DNA from: Chitinivibrionales bacterium
GTDB lineage: Bacteria > Fibrobacterota > Chitinivibrionia > Chitinivibrionales > JANQEN01
Assembly (NCBI GenBank): GCA_030593665.1
Contig: JAUVGS010000052.1
Coordinates: forward strand, 1 to 9,003
Direction of reading: 5' to 3'
Length of the DNA stretch: 9,003 bases
Below are positions 1-6,678 of this stretch, piece after piece. Made by a program: the position numbers and the translations under genes. Each line of letters starts with the position of its first letter. Within the stretch, counting starts at the first letter, position 1. Under the pieces are notes generated by a model. That model did no database searches. It was not told where the DNA came from and saw only the letters and a list, made by a program, of their open reading frames with translations.

Positions 1-765
1 GGGGGGGTTTCCTGTAACTTCCCCATCGGAGATAAATATTATAGCCTTCGTTTCATGTGGCATAAGCGTTTCATTTTGAACCCACTCTAATGCCTTTTTA
101 AGCGGTGCCTCATAATTTGTACCTCGCCCATCTGTTTCAAGATCAATTAGCAAGTCGTTTACTGCGCTCATAAGTTGAGTTTGACCTGTAATTGTACTCA
201 CACTTACCGGTTCAAGTATGTGGTCACCACTAAAATACCCAGACCAAGGTGAACCAATATTGGGGATTAAATTCCTTCCAAAACCTATATAGCCGGCTCT
301 GGAACTGTCAAAATGATCGATTTGATATTGAAAGCCCGCTTTAAGTGCATCATCACGCATACGATATGGATCACCTACATATTCCCATCCATCTTCAGGA
401 TGTTCAATTATTTTTCCATCGTTTGGGTGACCGGGTTCGTAACATTTATACATACTATTTGACAAATCAACGATATAAATAATATCAGCGGGTATTACCA
501 CATAAATATCTGTTAAACAAAGCTTAAGCCCATCTTTTGAAATATGGGTTATATTTGCCGGTACCTGAACGGTTTTATCATTCCATTCTTCAGGATGAAT
601 ACAAACCAATACAGTGTCACATTCATTGTAATCACTGTTCCAGGTATATGCACAAAGCGAATCTTCATAGATCGTATCAGATATTTGTGCATGAGTGTTT
701 AGTACGAAAATAAGTAGAGTAAGAGCAACAGAAAAAAGATGGCTGTCATGCAACTTTTTAAACAT
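1..765 (-). CDS. Exported von Willebrand factor A domain protein, C-terminus cut by window edge
   Basis: The frame is open from the ATG at 765 down to base 1, giving 255 residues with no stop, so the gene runs off the left edge. Residues 1-26 look like a Sec signal peptide: KK near the start, a hydrophobic stretch (about 10-22) and a likely cut after THA. There is no lipobox. Residues 38-108 hold five cysteines (38, 49, 55, 83, 108), which suits an exported, possibly disulfide-bonded protein. A VWA domain starts near residue 94, with all MIDAS metal-site elements visible: DLSNS (D100, S102, S104), the threonine in GRGTNYEAPL (T215) and the aspartate in FISDGE (D247). VWA domains bind ligands or partner proteins through a divalent metal. 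The start is supported by a strong GGAGGG Shine-Dalgarno site. The exact role is unknown: adhesion, surface assembly or a larger multidomain surface protein are all possible. The following sequence outside the window would decide. Confidence 0.85.
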   Translation of the reverse strand, partial: MFKKLHDSHLFSVALTLLIFVLNTHAQISDTIYEDSLCAYTWNSDYNECDTVLVCIHPEEWNDKTVQVPANITHISKDGLKLCLTDIYVVIPADIIYIVDLSNSMYKCYEPGHPNDGKIIEHPEDGWEYVGDPYRMRDDALKAGFQYQIDHFDSSRAGYIGFGRNLIPNIGSPWSGYFSGDHILEPVSVSTITGQTQLMSAVNDLLIDLETDGRGTNYEAPLKKALEWVQNETLMPHETKAIIFISDGEVTGNPP

Positions 766-781
766 AAGTGGCCCTCCACTT
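766..781 (-). promoter_or_regulatory. Ribosome binding site held in a hairpin loop next to the start codon
   Basis: Read on the minus strand, the 16 bases before the ATG are AAGTGG, AGGG, CCACTT. The two outer hexamers are perfectly complementary, so the mRNA can form a 6-bp stem with an AGGG tetraloop that abuts the start codon. The Shine-Dalgarno sequence GGAGGG is shared between the 3' end of the first arm and the loop. The site supports the choice of ATG at 765. That it controls translation is inference. Confidence 0.55.
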
Positions 782-1166
782 TAATGTTTTGTATATAAAT
801 TCAGTTATAATTCTGTTTAACACGAAACACTCCCAACTTCGGTTTATTTCGGAATATTAAATTATCCTAACCCAGATAAACTGGATAAGTACTTTATCAG
901 ATTCCTTTTTAAAAACAAGAAAGCAATCTGTAAGGTACTAATAAATATAATATTAAAGAGGCAAAAAGCGTAACGTAAGTGTACAAATCTTAAAATAATA
1001 TATATGTGACCTGTGATTTTATAGTCGTACAATCTTTAAAATTGGTTCAATATTTTTGTAATGTTAGATATATCATTATTATAGGGGAATTGTGATTATT
1101 TTTCAGTCACAAAGATATAATGCGGGGAGTATAGGCACTATCGGAAATTTATTGAATGTGAATAGA
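782..1166. other. AT-rich intergenic region between two minus-strand genes
   Basis: This stretch of about 385 bases lies between the 3' end of the IspH-UbiA gene and the start of the VWA gene, both on the minus strand. It is AT-rich, with many stops in all frames, and I see no gene or RNA in it. It should hold the promoter of the VWA gene; TATAAC-like boxes occur on the minus strand around 806-812, but no well-spaced -35 partner is clear. A short inverted repeat, TGTGA/TCACA with an 11-base spacer, lies at 1091-1111. No convincing terminator follows the IspH-UbiA gene. Confidence 0.6.
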
Positions 1167-2936
1167 TTATCCGGTAAAGAGTGCTGCGATCCACGCACCT
1201 AATCCTGCAATATAGAACTGACCATCCGCCAGCATGTTAAAAAGGGCAGAGAGATTGTTTTTCAGCCGGTATTGCCATTTCATGAAGAGCCAGAGATGCA
1301 TTAAAACGGGCATTTGCAGTAAGAATGCATATGCCGGTGCATTGCTGAAGCGGTAGGGGAGAAAAGTGAGAACAAACAAACAGAATAAAATAATAAATGA
1401 GGCTAAAAGTGCAGAGAAAATGAGTCTTCTTACCCTTTTCTCTCCTATCACGGTAATTAATGTTTCCCTGCCCAATATTCTGTCACCTTCAATATCCCTG
1501 AGATCAAAAATCAAAGACCTGAGATAAGCGAGGAAAAACGTCCATGCGAAAATTGCTACCGTGGCTGGTGTTATAACAAAGGTATTGTTTATTGCATGTG
1601 GAATGAAGGTGATAAGGACAGCCCAGGCAAGCGCAGCAAACAGGTCTCGTGAGGTTGGAACATCCTTGAGATTACTATACCGGACAAATTTTTTCAAAGG
1701 ACGAGGAACGATAGTAAATTGGTATACACTACCGGCAATAGTTGGAATCAGCATGAGATAAAAAAGGGATATATTTTGCAGCACACTAGCTATAAGAAGT
1801 ATTGCAATGCAACCGAGAGCGAGAACCGTTAATTTGACTCTATTTGCATTATAGAAACGATAGCGGCTGATATCAAGATGTTTGTTTTTTTCAATACTCG
1901 CAAGACTATTCCAGAGGTAAATCGACAAGAGGTACAGGGAAGCTATTATGGCCCCAATCGGCTGAAAGCGCAGTTCCTGGAATATGCTGGAGGCGTAATA
2001 CATAGCCACTCCACCAACTGCAACAAAAAAATTAATATTAGCCAGTATTTCAAAGAATTGGGCAAATTTACCGGGGAGTGTCTTTTTAGTGGTTCTGTCG
2101 AGAAAATGGATGTGGTCGGATACTCGCCTGATCATCCATCCGGGAGTTGATGCCCCTGCTGTTATCCCGATAGTATTGCAGTGAGATAATTGACTCCAGT
2201 CAATTTCCTGTTCTGTTTCAATATGGAGCGTATGAGCACAGCATTCCCGTGATATTTTCGCAAGCCTTAATGTGTTTGCACTGTTTTTCCCGCCGACTAC
2301 AATCATCGCATCAACCGATGTTGCGAGTTCCCGAGTCTCTGTCTGCCGTTTATCCGTGGCCGCACATATTGTTTTTTTTACTATTATTTCAGCGGTAGAA
2401 AATCGCTCCTTGATTTTTTCCGTAATCTCATTAAAAGTAATTCTATTGAAAGTTGTTTGGGAAACAACACATATTTTTTCGAATTGGGGCAAGGCATCTA
2501 CATCATTGACCGTTTGAATTAAATATCCGGAATCGCCGGCATAGCCCAATAAGCCGGTAACTTCAGCGTGTCCCTTATCACCGGTGATAACAATGGAAAA
2601 TTCCTGCTCACGATACTTTTGAATTACTTTATGTACTGTTTTAACCTTGGGACAGGTTCCGTCAATTACCTCATACTTTCTTTCATGCTCCTCCTGTGTT
2701 TCAGGCGATACGCCATGTGCTCTGATCAGCACGGTTGATCCATCCTGCGGAAGGTGCTTTTCATCTAGCATGGTAATACCACGCTCATGAAGCATTTCCA
2801 ATGTCTGGTTGTTATGGATAAGCGGACCGAGGGAATAGACTGGATTAGTTGCCTTTGATGTCATTTCTACAGCCATATTTACTACTCGGTGCACTCCCAT
2901 GCAGAATCCGGCTGTTTTTGCGATGATTATTTTCAT
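1167..2936 (-). CDS. ispH: IspH (4-hydroxy-3-methylbut-2-enyl diphosphate reductase) fused to a UbiA-like prenyltransferase domain
   Basis: Residues 1-280 match IspH (LytB), the 4Fe-4S enzyme that makes IPP and DMAPP in the last step of the MEP pathway. The three cluster cysteines are present (C12 in GFCMGV, C95 in DGTCPKV, C191 in TICAATDKRQ), with the substrate-site residues H41, H74, H123 and E125 (GHAEV), T161-T162 (SQTT), S219 and N221 (KNSAN) and S263 (TAGAST). IspH alone is usually about 280-320 residues. Here residues about 295-589 add a polytopic UbiA-type membrane domain with roughly 7-9 hydrophobic segments. Its second aspartate motif is intact (DLRDIEGD, 478-485, followed by RILGRETL). 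The first motif is degraded: the expected NDxxDxxxD is replaced around N343 by NSLASIEKN. The start at 2936 gives the conserved IspH N-terminus; no good Shine-Dalgarno site is seen. The IspH half is very likely active; the UbiA half may transfer a prenyl group to an unknown acceptor or have changed function. Confidence 0.93.
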   Translation of the reverse strand: MKIIIAKTAGFCMGVHRVVNMAVEMTSKATNPVYSLGPLIHNNQTLEMLHERGITMLDEKHLPQDGSTVLIRAHGVSPETQEEHERKYEVIDGTCPKVKTVHKVIQKYREQEFSIVITGDKGHAEVTGLLGYAGDSGYLIQTVNDVDALPQFEKICVVSQTTFNRITFNEITEKIKERFSTAEIIVKKTICAATDKRQTETRELATSVDAMIVVGGKNSANTLRLAKISRECCAHTLHIETEQEIDWSQLSHCNTIGITAGASTPGWMIRRVSDHIHFLDRTTKKTLPGKFAQFFEILANINFFVAVGGVAMYYASSIFQELRFQPIGAIIASLYLLSIYLWNSLASIEKNKHLDISRYRFYNANRVKLTVLALGCIAILLIASVLQNISLFYLMLIPTIAGSVYQFTIVPRPLKKFVRYSNLKDVPTSRDLFAALAWAVLITFIPHAINNTFVITPATVAIFAWTFFLAYLRSLIFDLRDIEGDRILGRETLITVIGEKRVRRLIFSALLASFIILFCLFVLTFLPYRFSNAPAYAFLLQMPVLMHLWLFMKWQYRLKNNLSALFNMLADGQFYIAGLGAWIAALFTG

Positions 2937-2985
2937 AAGGCAATAAATGTGTTAATCAATTACAAAGAGATTTAAGTTGTTATAA

Positions 2986-3000
2986 GGGAACATTGTTCCC
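2986..3000. promoter_or_regulatory. Perfect dyad upstream of the IspH-UbiA gene, possible operator
   Basis: GGGAACA and TGTTCCC form perfect 7-bp arms around a single central base, 50 bases upstream of the IspH-UbiA start codon. On the minus strand a TATAAC box begins one base after the dyad, so a repressor bound here would overlap a plausible promoter. The loop is too small for a good hairpin, so a protein-binding site is the more likely reading. No regulator gene is seen nearby. Confidence 0.35.
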
Positions 3001-3330
3001 CGCACCCGAGTTACTAAAGGGATCTCCGTGAGCCCTTCTATAATATCATTAAAGGGGTAGAAGTGAAATATACAATCTGTATGGCAATAGTAATAGTAGT
3101 ATACACTTTAAAAATGCTGCTTAGAGAAGAAGCATAATGATGTAGAAATAGATAAAAAGGCATAACGATTAGGGTTTAATAAAAGTTTTATGTAGGATTT
3201 GTATATGTCAAATTGTTATACATTTGTAAGCTTCATAGTGGAAAGTCTTTGAGTGTAAATGAGAAATAGTCGCCTTGAGTTTTATGTAATTGAGCTTGCC
3301 GTAAATCTGTTCACAACCCATTTTATCATT
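3001..3330. other. Intergenic region between divergent IspH-UbiA and ABC exporter genes
   Basis: This region of about 330 bases separates divergent genes and should carry promoters for both directions. It holds an imperfect hairpin at 3017-3037: AAGGG, a two-base bulge, CTC, loop CGT, GAG, CCCTT. No T-run follows it closely on either strand, so it is not a standard terminator. The rest is AT-rich with no RNA gene visible. An in-frame ATG at 3259 would extend the ABC ATPase by 24 residues, but that extension is hydrophobic and unlike the family. Confidence 0.5.
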
Positions 3331-4248
3331 ATGCCTGAATATGCTGTGTCAGTTGAAAATCTTTATAAAAGTTTTGATACCAAAGAGGTCTTGAAAGGGC
3401 TTTCGCTTTCACTGAGTCCCGGATCCGTATTCGGACTGGTTGGTTTAAACGGAGCGGGAAAGACGACTCTCATTAGAATACTTCTTGGATTGTTACAGGC
3501 TGATAAAGGCAAAAGCACAGTTCTGGGAATGAATCCTGCTGATCAAGAGCGCAACCTTTACCGGCGGGTAGGTATAGTACTCGAACATAACGGCTTTTTT
3601 GGAAATCTATCGGTTCGTAATAACCTTTCATTTTTTGCAGAAGCACGCGGCATGGCAAAACAGAAGATGGAAGAGTATTTTGAGCAGTATTGGGCAGATA
3701 CTGCAATTGGCAGGGATACAAAGAAAGTGAAATTCTTTTCCCGCGGGCAGAAGATGCAGTGTGCACTGTGCCGGGCATTTCTTGGATCGCCGGAGGTTTA
3801 TTTTTTTGATGAGCCTGTTGTCGCACTTGACCTTGAGGCGTATGATCAGTTCTGCTCTATGGTGCGTACCGCTCAATCACAAGGTGCGACCATAATAATA
3901 AGTTCGCATCAACTTGAGGCGATAGAAGATCTATGCACCTCTGTTGGTATTCTGGAACAGGGAGCTGTTGAGATTCTTGAAAATTTTTCACAGGAAAGAA
4001 ATGAGGAACTTTGGTGTATAAGGTCCGATAATAATGAGAAGTTTAAAGCAAGCTTAGAGCAAATAATCGGAAGACCTGTGCATAATAAAGATGGCATATT
4101 ACGGTTTGCCTTTTCGGAAGCTGCTGATCAGGTTATTCCGAAGATCGTTTCACAACTGGTTTCACAGGGTGCTGCAATTTATGAAGTGCGCCCGGAACAT
4201 AGAAGTTTTCGTAAATCAATAAGACAGTATTACAAAAATAGCGTATGA
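3331..4248 (+). CDS. ABC exporter ATP-binding protein
   Basis: This 305-residue cytosolic ATPase would power the permease encoded just downstream. All nucleotide-binding motifs are visible, in numbering from the ATG at 3331: Walker A GLNGAGKTT (38-46), a Q-loop position occupied by glutamate as is common in ABC-2 type exporters (E85), signature FSRGQ (136-140), Walker B VYFFDE (156-161), D-loop ALD (165-167) and the switch histidine in SSHQLE (H193). About 100 residues follow the ATPase core, as in the CcmA/NatA/BcrA-like group, where a C-terminal extension is common. I chose 3331 because PEYAVSVENLYKSF is where family members normally begin; the in-frame ATG at 3259 would add a hydrophobic 24-residue leader. 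Neither start has a strong Shine-Dalgarno site. The stop overlaps the next start as ATGA, which implies translational coupling. The transported substrate cannot be told from the sequence. Confidence 0.9.
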   Translation: MPEYAVSVENLYKSFDTKEVLKGLSLSLSPGSVFGLVGLNGAGKTTLIRILLGLLQADKGKSTVLGMNPADQERNLYRRVGIVLEHNGFFGNLSVRNNLSFFAEARGMAKQKMEEYFEQYWADTAIGRDTKKVKFFSRGQKMQCALCRAFLGSPEVYFFDEPVVALDLEAYDQFCSMVRTAQSQGATIIISSHQLEAIEDLCTSVGILEQGAVEILENFSQERNEELWCIRSDNNEKFKASLEQIIGRPVHNKDGILRFAFSEAADQVIPKIVSQLVSQGAAIYEVRPEHRSFRKSIRQYYKNSV

Positions 4249-4919
4249 AAGATATCTGGTTAATAGTTCGTAAAGAGTGGACCGGTTTTGCCAAAAGCGA
4301 CCGGGGGATATTTCTTGTCTACGGCATTCTTGTGCTGGCATGGAGCTTCTTACTCTCATCCAACATCAACTTATTACTCGCCGGTGCAGGATACTTATGG
4401 CTGATATTTTTCTCGGTAATCGTAAGCGGGAATTTCTCAAATACTACTTTCTCAGCTGAACGAATCAGCGGCTCATTGGAAATATTACTTACCTCGGGGG
4501 TTACCCGTAACGCCATTCTTATTGGTAAAATAGCCTTTGTGATTGTTATGTCAATTATCCTGGGGTTTTTGTGTTATATACTTGCCGTGGGAATATATGT
4601 TGTTAAAGGTGAAAATTTTAATCTGGTGCTCAGTATCATCCCTGCGGGAAAAATGATGCTTCTGTATAGTGCCGCCTGTTTTATGAATGGGACCTGCGGG
4701 GCATGGCTCGCGGTGAGAATCAATAACCCACGATTACTCCATTTTGTCAACCTCTTTGTGCTGGTGCTTATTGTCATTATCCATACGGTATTATCGACCA
4801 TATTTATCCTCTCTATCTGGTCTCTTTTTACGGCATTAGGAATAACCGGGATACTGTTCCTTTTGCTTGCTGCTCGTGATTTTAAAAGCGAACGGGTTAT
4901 ACAGCCGGTGGTTTATTAG
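4245..4919 (+). CDS. ABC-2 type transporter permease
   Basis: This 224-residue integral membrane protein has about six hydrophobic segments (residues about 21-39, 41-61, 91-120, 128-150, 163-190 and 193-210), the usual layout of an ABC-2 permease. After the second segment lies ERISGSLEILLTSGVTR (72-88), which matches the well-known ABC-2 pattern ERxxGTLExLLxxP-like motif that couples to the ATPase. The N-terminus (WLIVRKEW) is also typical. The gene begins inside the stop codon of the ATPase gene (ATGA at 4245-4248), so both are almost certainly one operon and form one transporter. With only one permease gene, the active form is probably a homodimer of this subunit with two ATPases. Possible roles include export of a lipid, drug or cell-envelope component, or gliding-type accessory export; nothing in the sequence chooses among these. 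Confidence 0.87.
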   Translation: MKDIWLIVRKEWTGFAKSDRGIFLVYGILVLAWSFLLSSNINLLLAGAGYLWLIFFSVIVSGNFSNTTFSAERISGSLEILLTSGVTRNAILIGKIAFVIVMSIILGFLCYILAVGIYVVKGENFNLVLSIIPAGKMMLLYSAACFMNGTCGAWLAVRINNPRLLHFVNLFVLVLIVIIHTVLSTIFILSIWSLFTALGITGILFLLLAARDFKSERVIQPVVY

Positions 4920-4928
4920 GACGTTAAG

Positions 4929-4956
4929 AGTGCCTAAAGTTGAAAGTGCCTAAAGT
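4929..4956. repeat. Two-copy direct repeat, 12-bp exact copies with 16-bp period
   Basis: AGTGCCTAAAGT occurs at 4929-4940 and again at 4945-4956, separated by TGAA. It sits just after the ABC permease stop and runs into a heptanucleotide array. It is noncoding. Confidence 0.8.
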
Positions 4957-4960
4957 CTGA

Positions 4961-4988
4961 AGACTCAAGACTCAAGACTCAAGACTCA
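4961..4988. repeat. Heptanucleotide tandem repeat, four exact copies
   Basis: AGACTCA is repeated four times without error (4961-4967, 4968-4974, 4975-4981, 4982-4988). The array lies in the 78-base gap between two convergent genes, so it probably does not affect coding. Such arrays change copy number by strand slippage. Confidence 0.95.
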
Positions 4989-4997
4989 AAATGAATT

Positions 4998-5873
4998 TTA
5001 CTCTCTATACGGCAATCTGTCATCGACATGTTTCTTGAATATCACTGTCTGCCGGGTAAAATAAAGGTTGTTTCGTATACTGAGGCCGATATTAGTGGTA
5101 TAGTCCCCATGTTTCCACTTTGCATAGGGGGTGATTATGCCTGATTTTACATCAAAGTAGCCGATACGGTATAAACGGTCCGGAGGGCCTATTTCCTGCG
5201 CAAGGATATCTTTTAGAAGAGTCGACTGGGGCCTGACAATATCATTAAGCTGATCGCCTGAGAATGCATACCCTTCAATTTCATATTTGTAATACTTCTT
5301 GTATTTGTTAAAATAAAACTTTACTAAAAATGAATTGTCATTAAGAGGATAATGTTCTATTAGGAAATATCGTTTCTTATCGATAAGCGGATAGGAAAGT
5401 TTCTGAGTAAAGACGTGCATGAAAACCTTTTTGGAAAGGCCGAAAGGTATTTGTATAAAATCGAATTTCGAAATCGGATTATTTTCCAGTTCATAATGCA
5501 CACGAAGTGAGTCAACAGTATAGTCCGATTTTTTCAGCAGTTTGTTCCGGAGAGAATCTTCATGATGCTTAAGGTAGCGCAGCCGCGCTAAGTGCCAGTT
5601 TAAAACCTGGCAGGGGAGTGCCTCTTTTACCATGCCGGTATGCTGAATGAATTCCTTGAGAATCGTTTTGTATTCAGCCATTTCAGTGCGGATATTGATA
5701 ATATTTTTCCATCTCAGTAAAGAATCAATATCCGTGATTTTATAATCACCGGTACAGATACGGTACTCATTTATCAGGTGTTTCTGACGCTGCAGGAAGA
5801 AGCTGTCCTGTTCAGTATATTCAGTTGCGTGAGTCAAGATTACAAGAGAGAGCACTAGTGCAGTAAATATCAT
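4998..5873 (-). CDS. Exported protein of unknown function
   Basis: I do not recognise this 291-residue protein. Residues 1-17 look like a short signal peptide (MIFTALVLSLVILTHA) with cleavage after THA; there is no lipobox cysteine, so a periplasmic location is likely. Residues about 20-130 are charged and mostly helical in character, with three cysteines (40, 88, and none paired nearby beyond these two in the mature domain). Residues about 138-280 look like an alternating beta-rich domain: IPFGLSKKVF near 142-151, a run of aromatic and lysine residues (184-200), GPPDRLYRIGYFDVKSG (229-245) and WKHGDYTTNIGLSI (253-266). The FGLS and GxPDR pattern recalls small bacterial envelope domains in which such motifs open each repeat, but I cannot name a family. 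An AGGA site lies about nine bases before the ATG at 5873. The gene stands alone, convergent with the ABC operon. Confidence 0.75.
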   Translation of the reverse strand: MIFTALVLSLVILTHATEYTEQDSFFLQRQKHLINEYRICTGDYKITDIDSLLRWKNIINIRTEMAEYKTILKEFIQHTGMVKEALPCQVLNWHLARLRYLKHHEDSLRNKLLKKSDYTVDSLRVHYELENNPISKFDFIQIPFGLSKKVFMHVFTQKLSYPLIDKKRYFLIEHYPLNDNSFLVKFYFNKYKKYYKYEIEGYAFSGDQLNDIVRPQSTLLKDILAQEIGPPDRLYRIGYFDVKSGIITPYAKWKHGDYTTNIGLSIRNNLYFTRQTVIFKKHVDDRLPYRE

Positions 5874-6068
5874 GTGTAAAGATCCTGGTATATTTATACT
5901 ATCGATTACTTATTAATTAAATAGTCGAATAATGTTAAAAATAATGCAACTGTTATTATTATTTATAGGTTGATCAGGTTAAATCCTTCAATTATTATCG
6001 GTTATATTGGCCGGAGATATAGGGATGAATAAAAATAACGGTAGCCGTTCACGGCTTGAAAAAAAAAT
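5874..6068. other. AT-rich upstream region of the unknown exported protein gene
   Basis: This stretch shows no gene. It should hold the minus-strand promoter of the exported protein gene; a TATAAA box lies near 5894-5899 on the minus strand, with only a poor -35. At 6043-6056 AGCCGT and ACGGCT form a short hairpin with a 2-4 base loop. It has an A-tract on its right and an A-rich segment on its left on the plus strand, so on the minus strand it is followed by a T-rich stretch. It could be a weak terminator for minus-strand transcription, but the nearest upstream gene ends about 620 bases away. Confidence 0.45.
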
Positions 6069-6273
6069 AACCCCAGAACTCTGGACATACCCTTGTAATT
6101 TATATAAATTTCGATGAAAGTCACTTAAAAGTTACCCAAAAGTCTTTGCGTTTTTGAGGTCTGGTTTTATGCTCTTAATTCCCGTTTTTGGCTCATATAG
6201 GACAGTTGGTAGTACCGTTTATCAACCAAAACACGCAAACCCATTTTGGCCCTATGTCCAGAGTTCTGAACCC
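6069..6273. repeat. 5-bp target site duplication flanking the inserted element
   Basis: AACCC lies at 6069-6073 and again at 6269-6273, touching the outer ends of the two terminal inverted repeats exactly. The bases beyond differ. This is the signature left by a transposition event. Confidence 0.75.
6074..6268. mobile_element. MITE-like non-autonomous element, 195 bp
   Basis: CAGAACTCTGGACATA at 6074-6089 has its perfect reverse complement at 6253-6268. The 16-bp inverted repeats have no mismatch and are bounded by an identical 5-bp direct repeat (AACCC). The 163 internal bases carry no transposase; the longest open stretches are under 40 residues, for example a 25-codon minus-strand frame starting near 6243. 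Size, perfect ends and target duplication fit a miniature inverted-repeat transposable element, mobilised in trans by a full-length insertion sequence with the same ends elsewhere in the genome. Perfect ends and an intact duplication suggest a fairly recent insertion. Insertion sequence families that make 5-bp duplications include some IS1634, IS1380 and IS3 members, but I cannot assign this one. Confidence 0.75.
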
Positions 6274-6678
6274 TGATAATCATCGGTATCTGAAACGTGT
6301 AACGAATTGTACGGCAGAATTGTGTCGCGGTAGAAAGATCAAGAGAGTGTCTGTTTGTGTGACAACAATTTTGGCAATAAATTCTTCAAATAAAATTTAA
6401 TATAAATGGGGGGGGGTGCTGTCAAGTGGAATGTTTGTTTTGCGCAATTTATTTTACATTCGCAATATAATATAGAAGTTGCTGGGCTGGAAAGTCCAAG
6501 ACATTTTGCAAACCATTGCATTTGTGACACTCTTAACATCAAATTGGATATGGTAAGAATCAGAGGCAGACAGGCAAAATCTTTACGTGCAAGCAAATTA
6601 CTCTCATTTGTGTCTGATCATATTCTTGAAATCCCGGTCGTTTATATAGATTACTATTCTAAAATCATTTTTTACAAC
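6274..6678. other. Gene-poor region with a nine-G tract
   Basis: I see no well-supported gene in these 405 bases. A run of nine G lies at 6408-6416. A plus-strand frame of 119 codons opens at 6406 directly on that tract and ends at 6765, inside the 3' end of the convergent 607-residue gene; an 85-codon minus-strand frame overlaps it. Both have no Shine-Dalgarno site and uneven composition, with many Cys, His and Ser and no recognisable domain. I regard them as chance. The stretch may be a decayed mobile element or an old gene remnant; together with the MITE this makes 5874-6678 an insertion-tolerant spacer. Confidence 0.5.

Noticed and set aside
879..912. Imperfect hairpin followed by a T-run, terminator-like
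   Set aside because: The stem needs bulges on both sides, and no plus-strand gene lies upstream for it to terminate.
1091..1111. TGTGA/TCACA inverted repeat resembling a CRP site
   Set aside because: The spacer is 11 bases, not the 6 of a CRP-type operator, and the hairpin it could form is weak with no T-run.
3259..3330. Upstream in-frame ATG adding 24 residues to the ABC ATPase
   Set aside because: The extension is hydrophobic and precedes the normal family N-terminus; the ribosome site is no better than at 3331. It cannot be fully excluded.
6339..6596. 85-codon minus-strand open frame
   Set aside because: It overlaps the frame above, is rich in Cys, Leu and Pro with no pattern, and has no ribosome site; probably chance.
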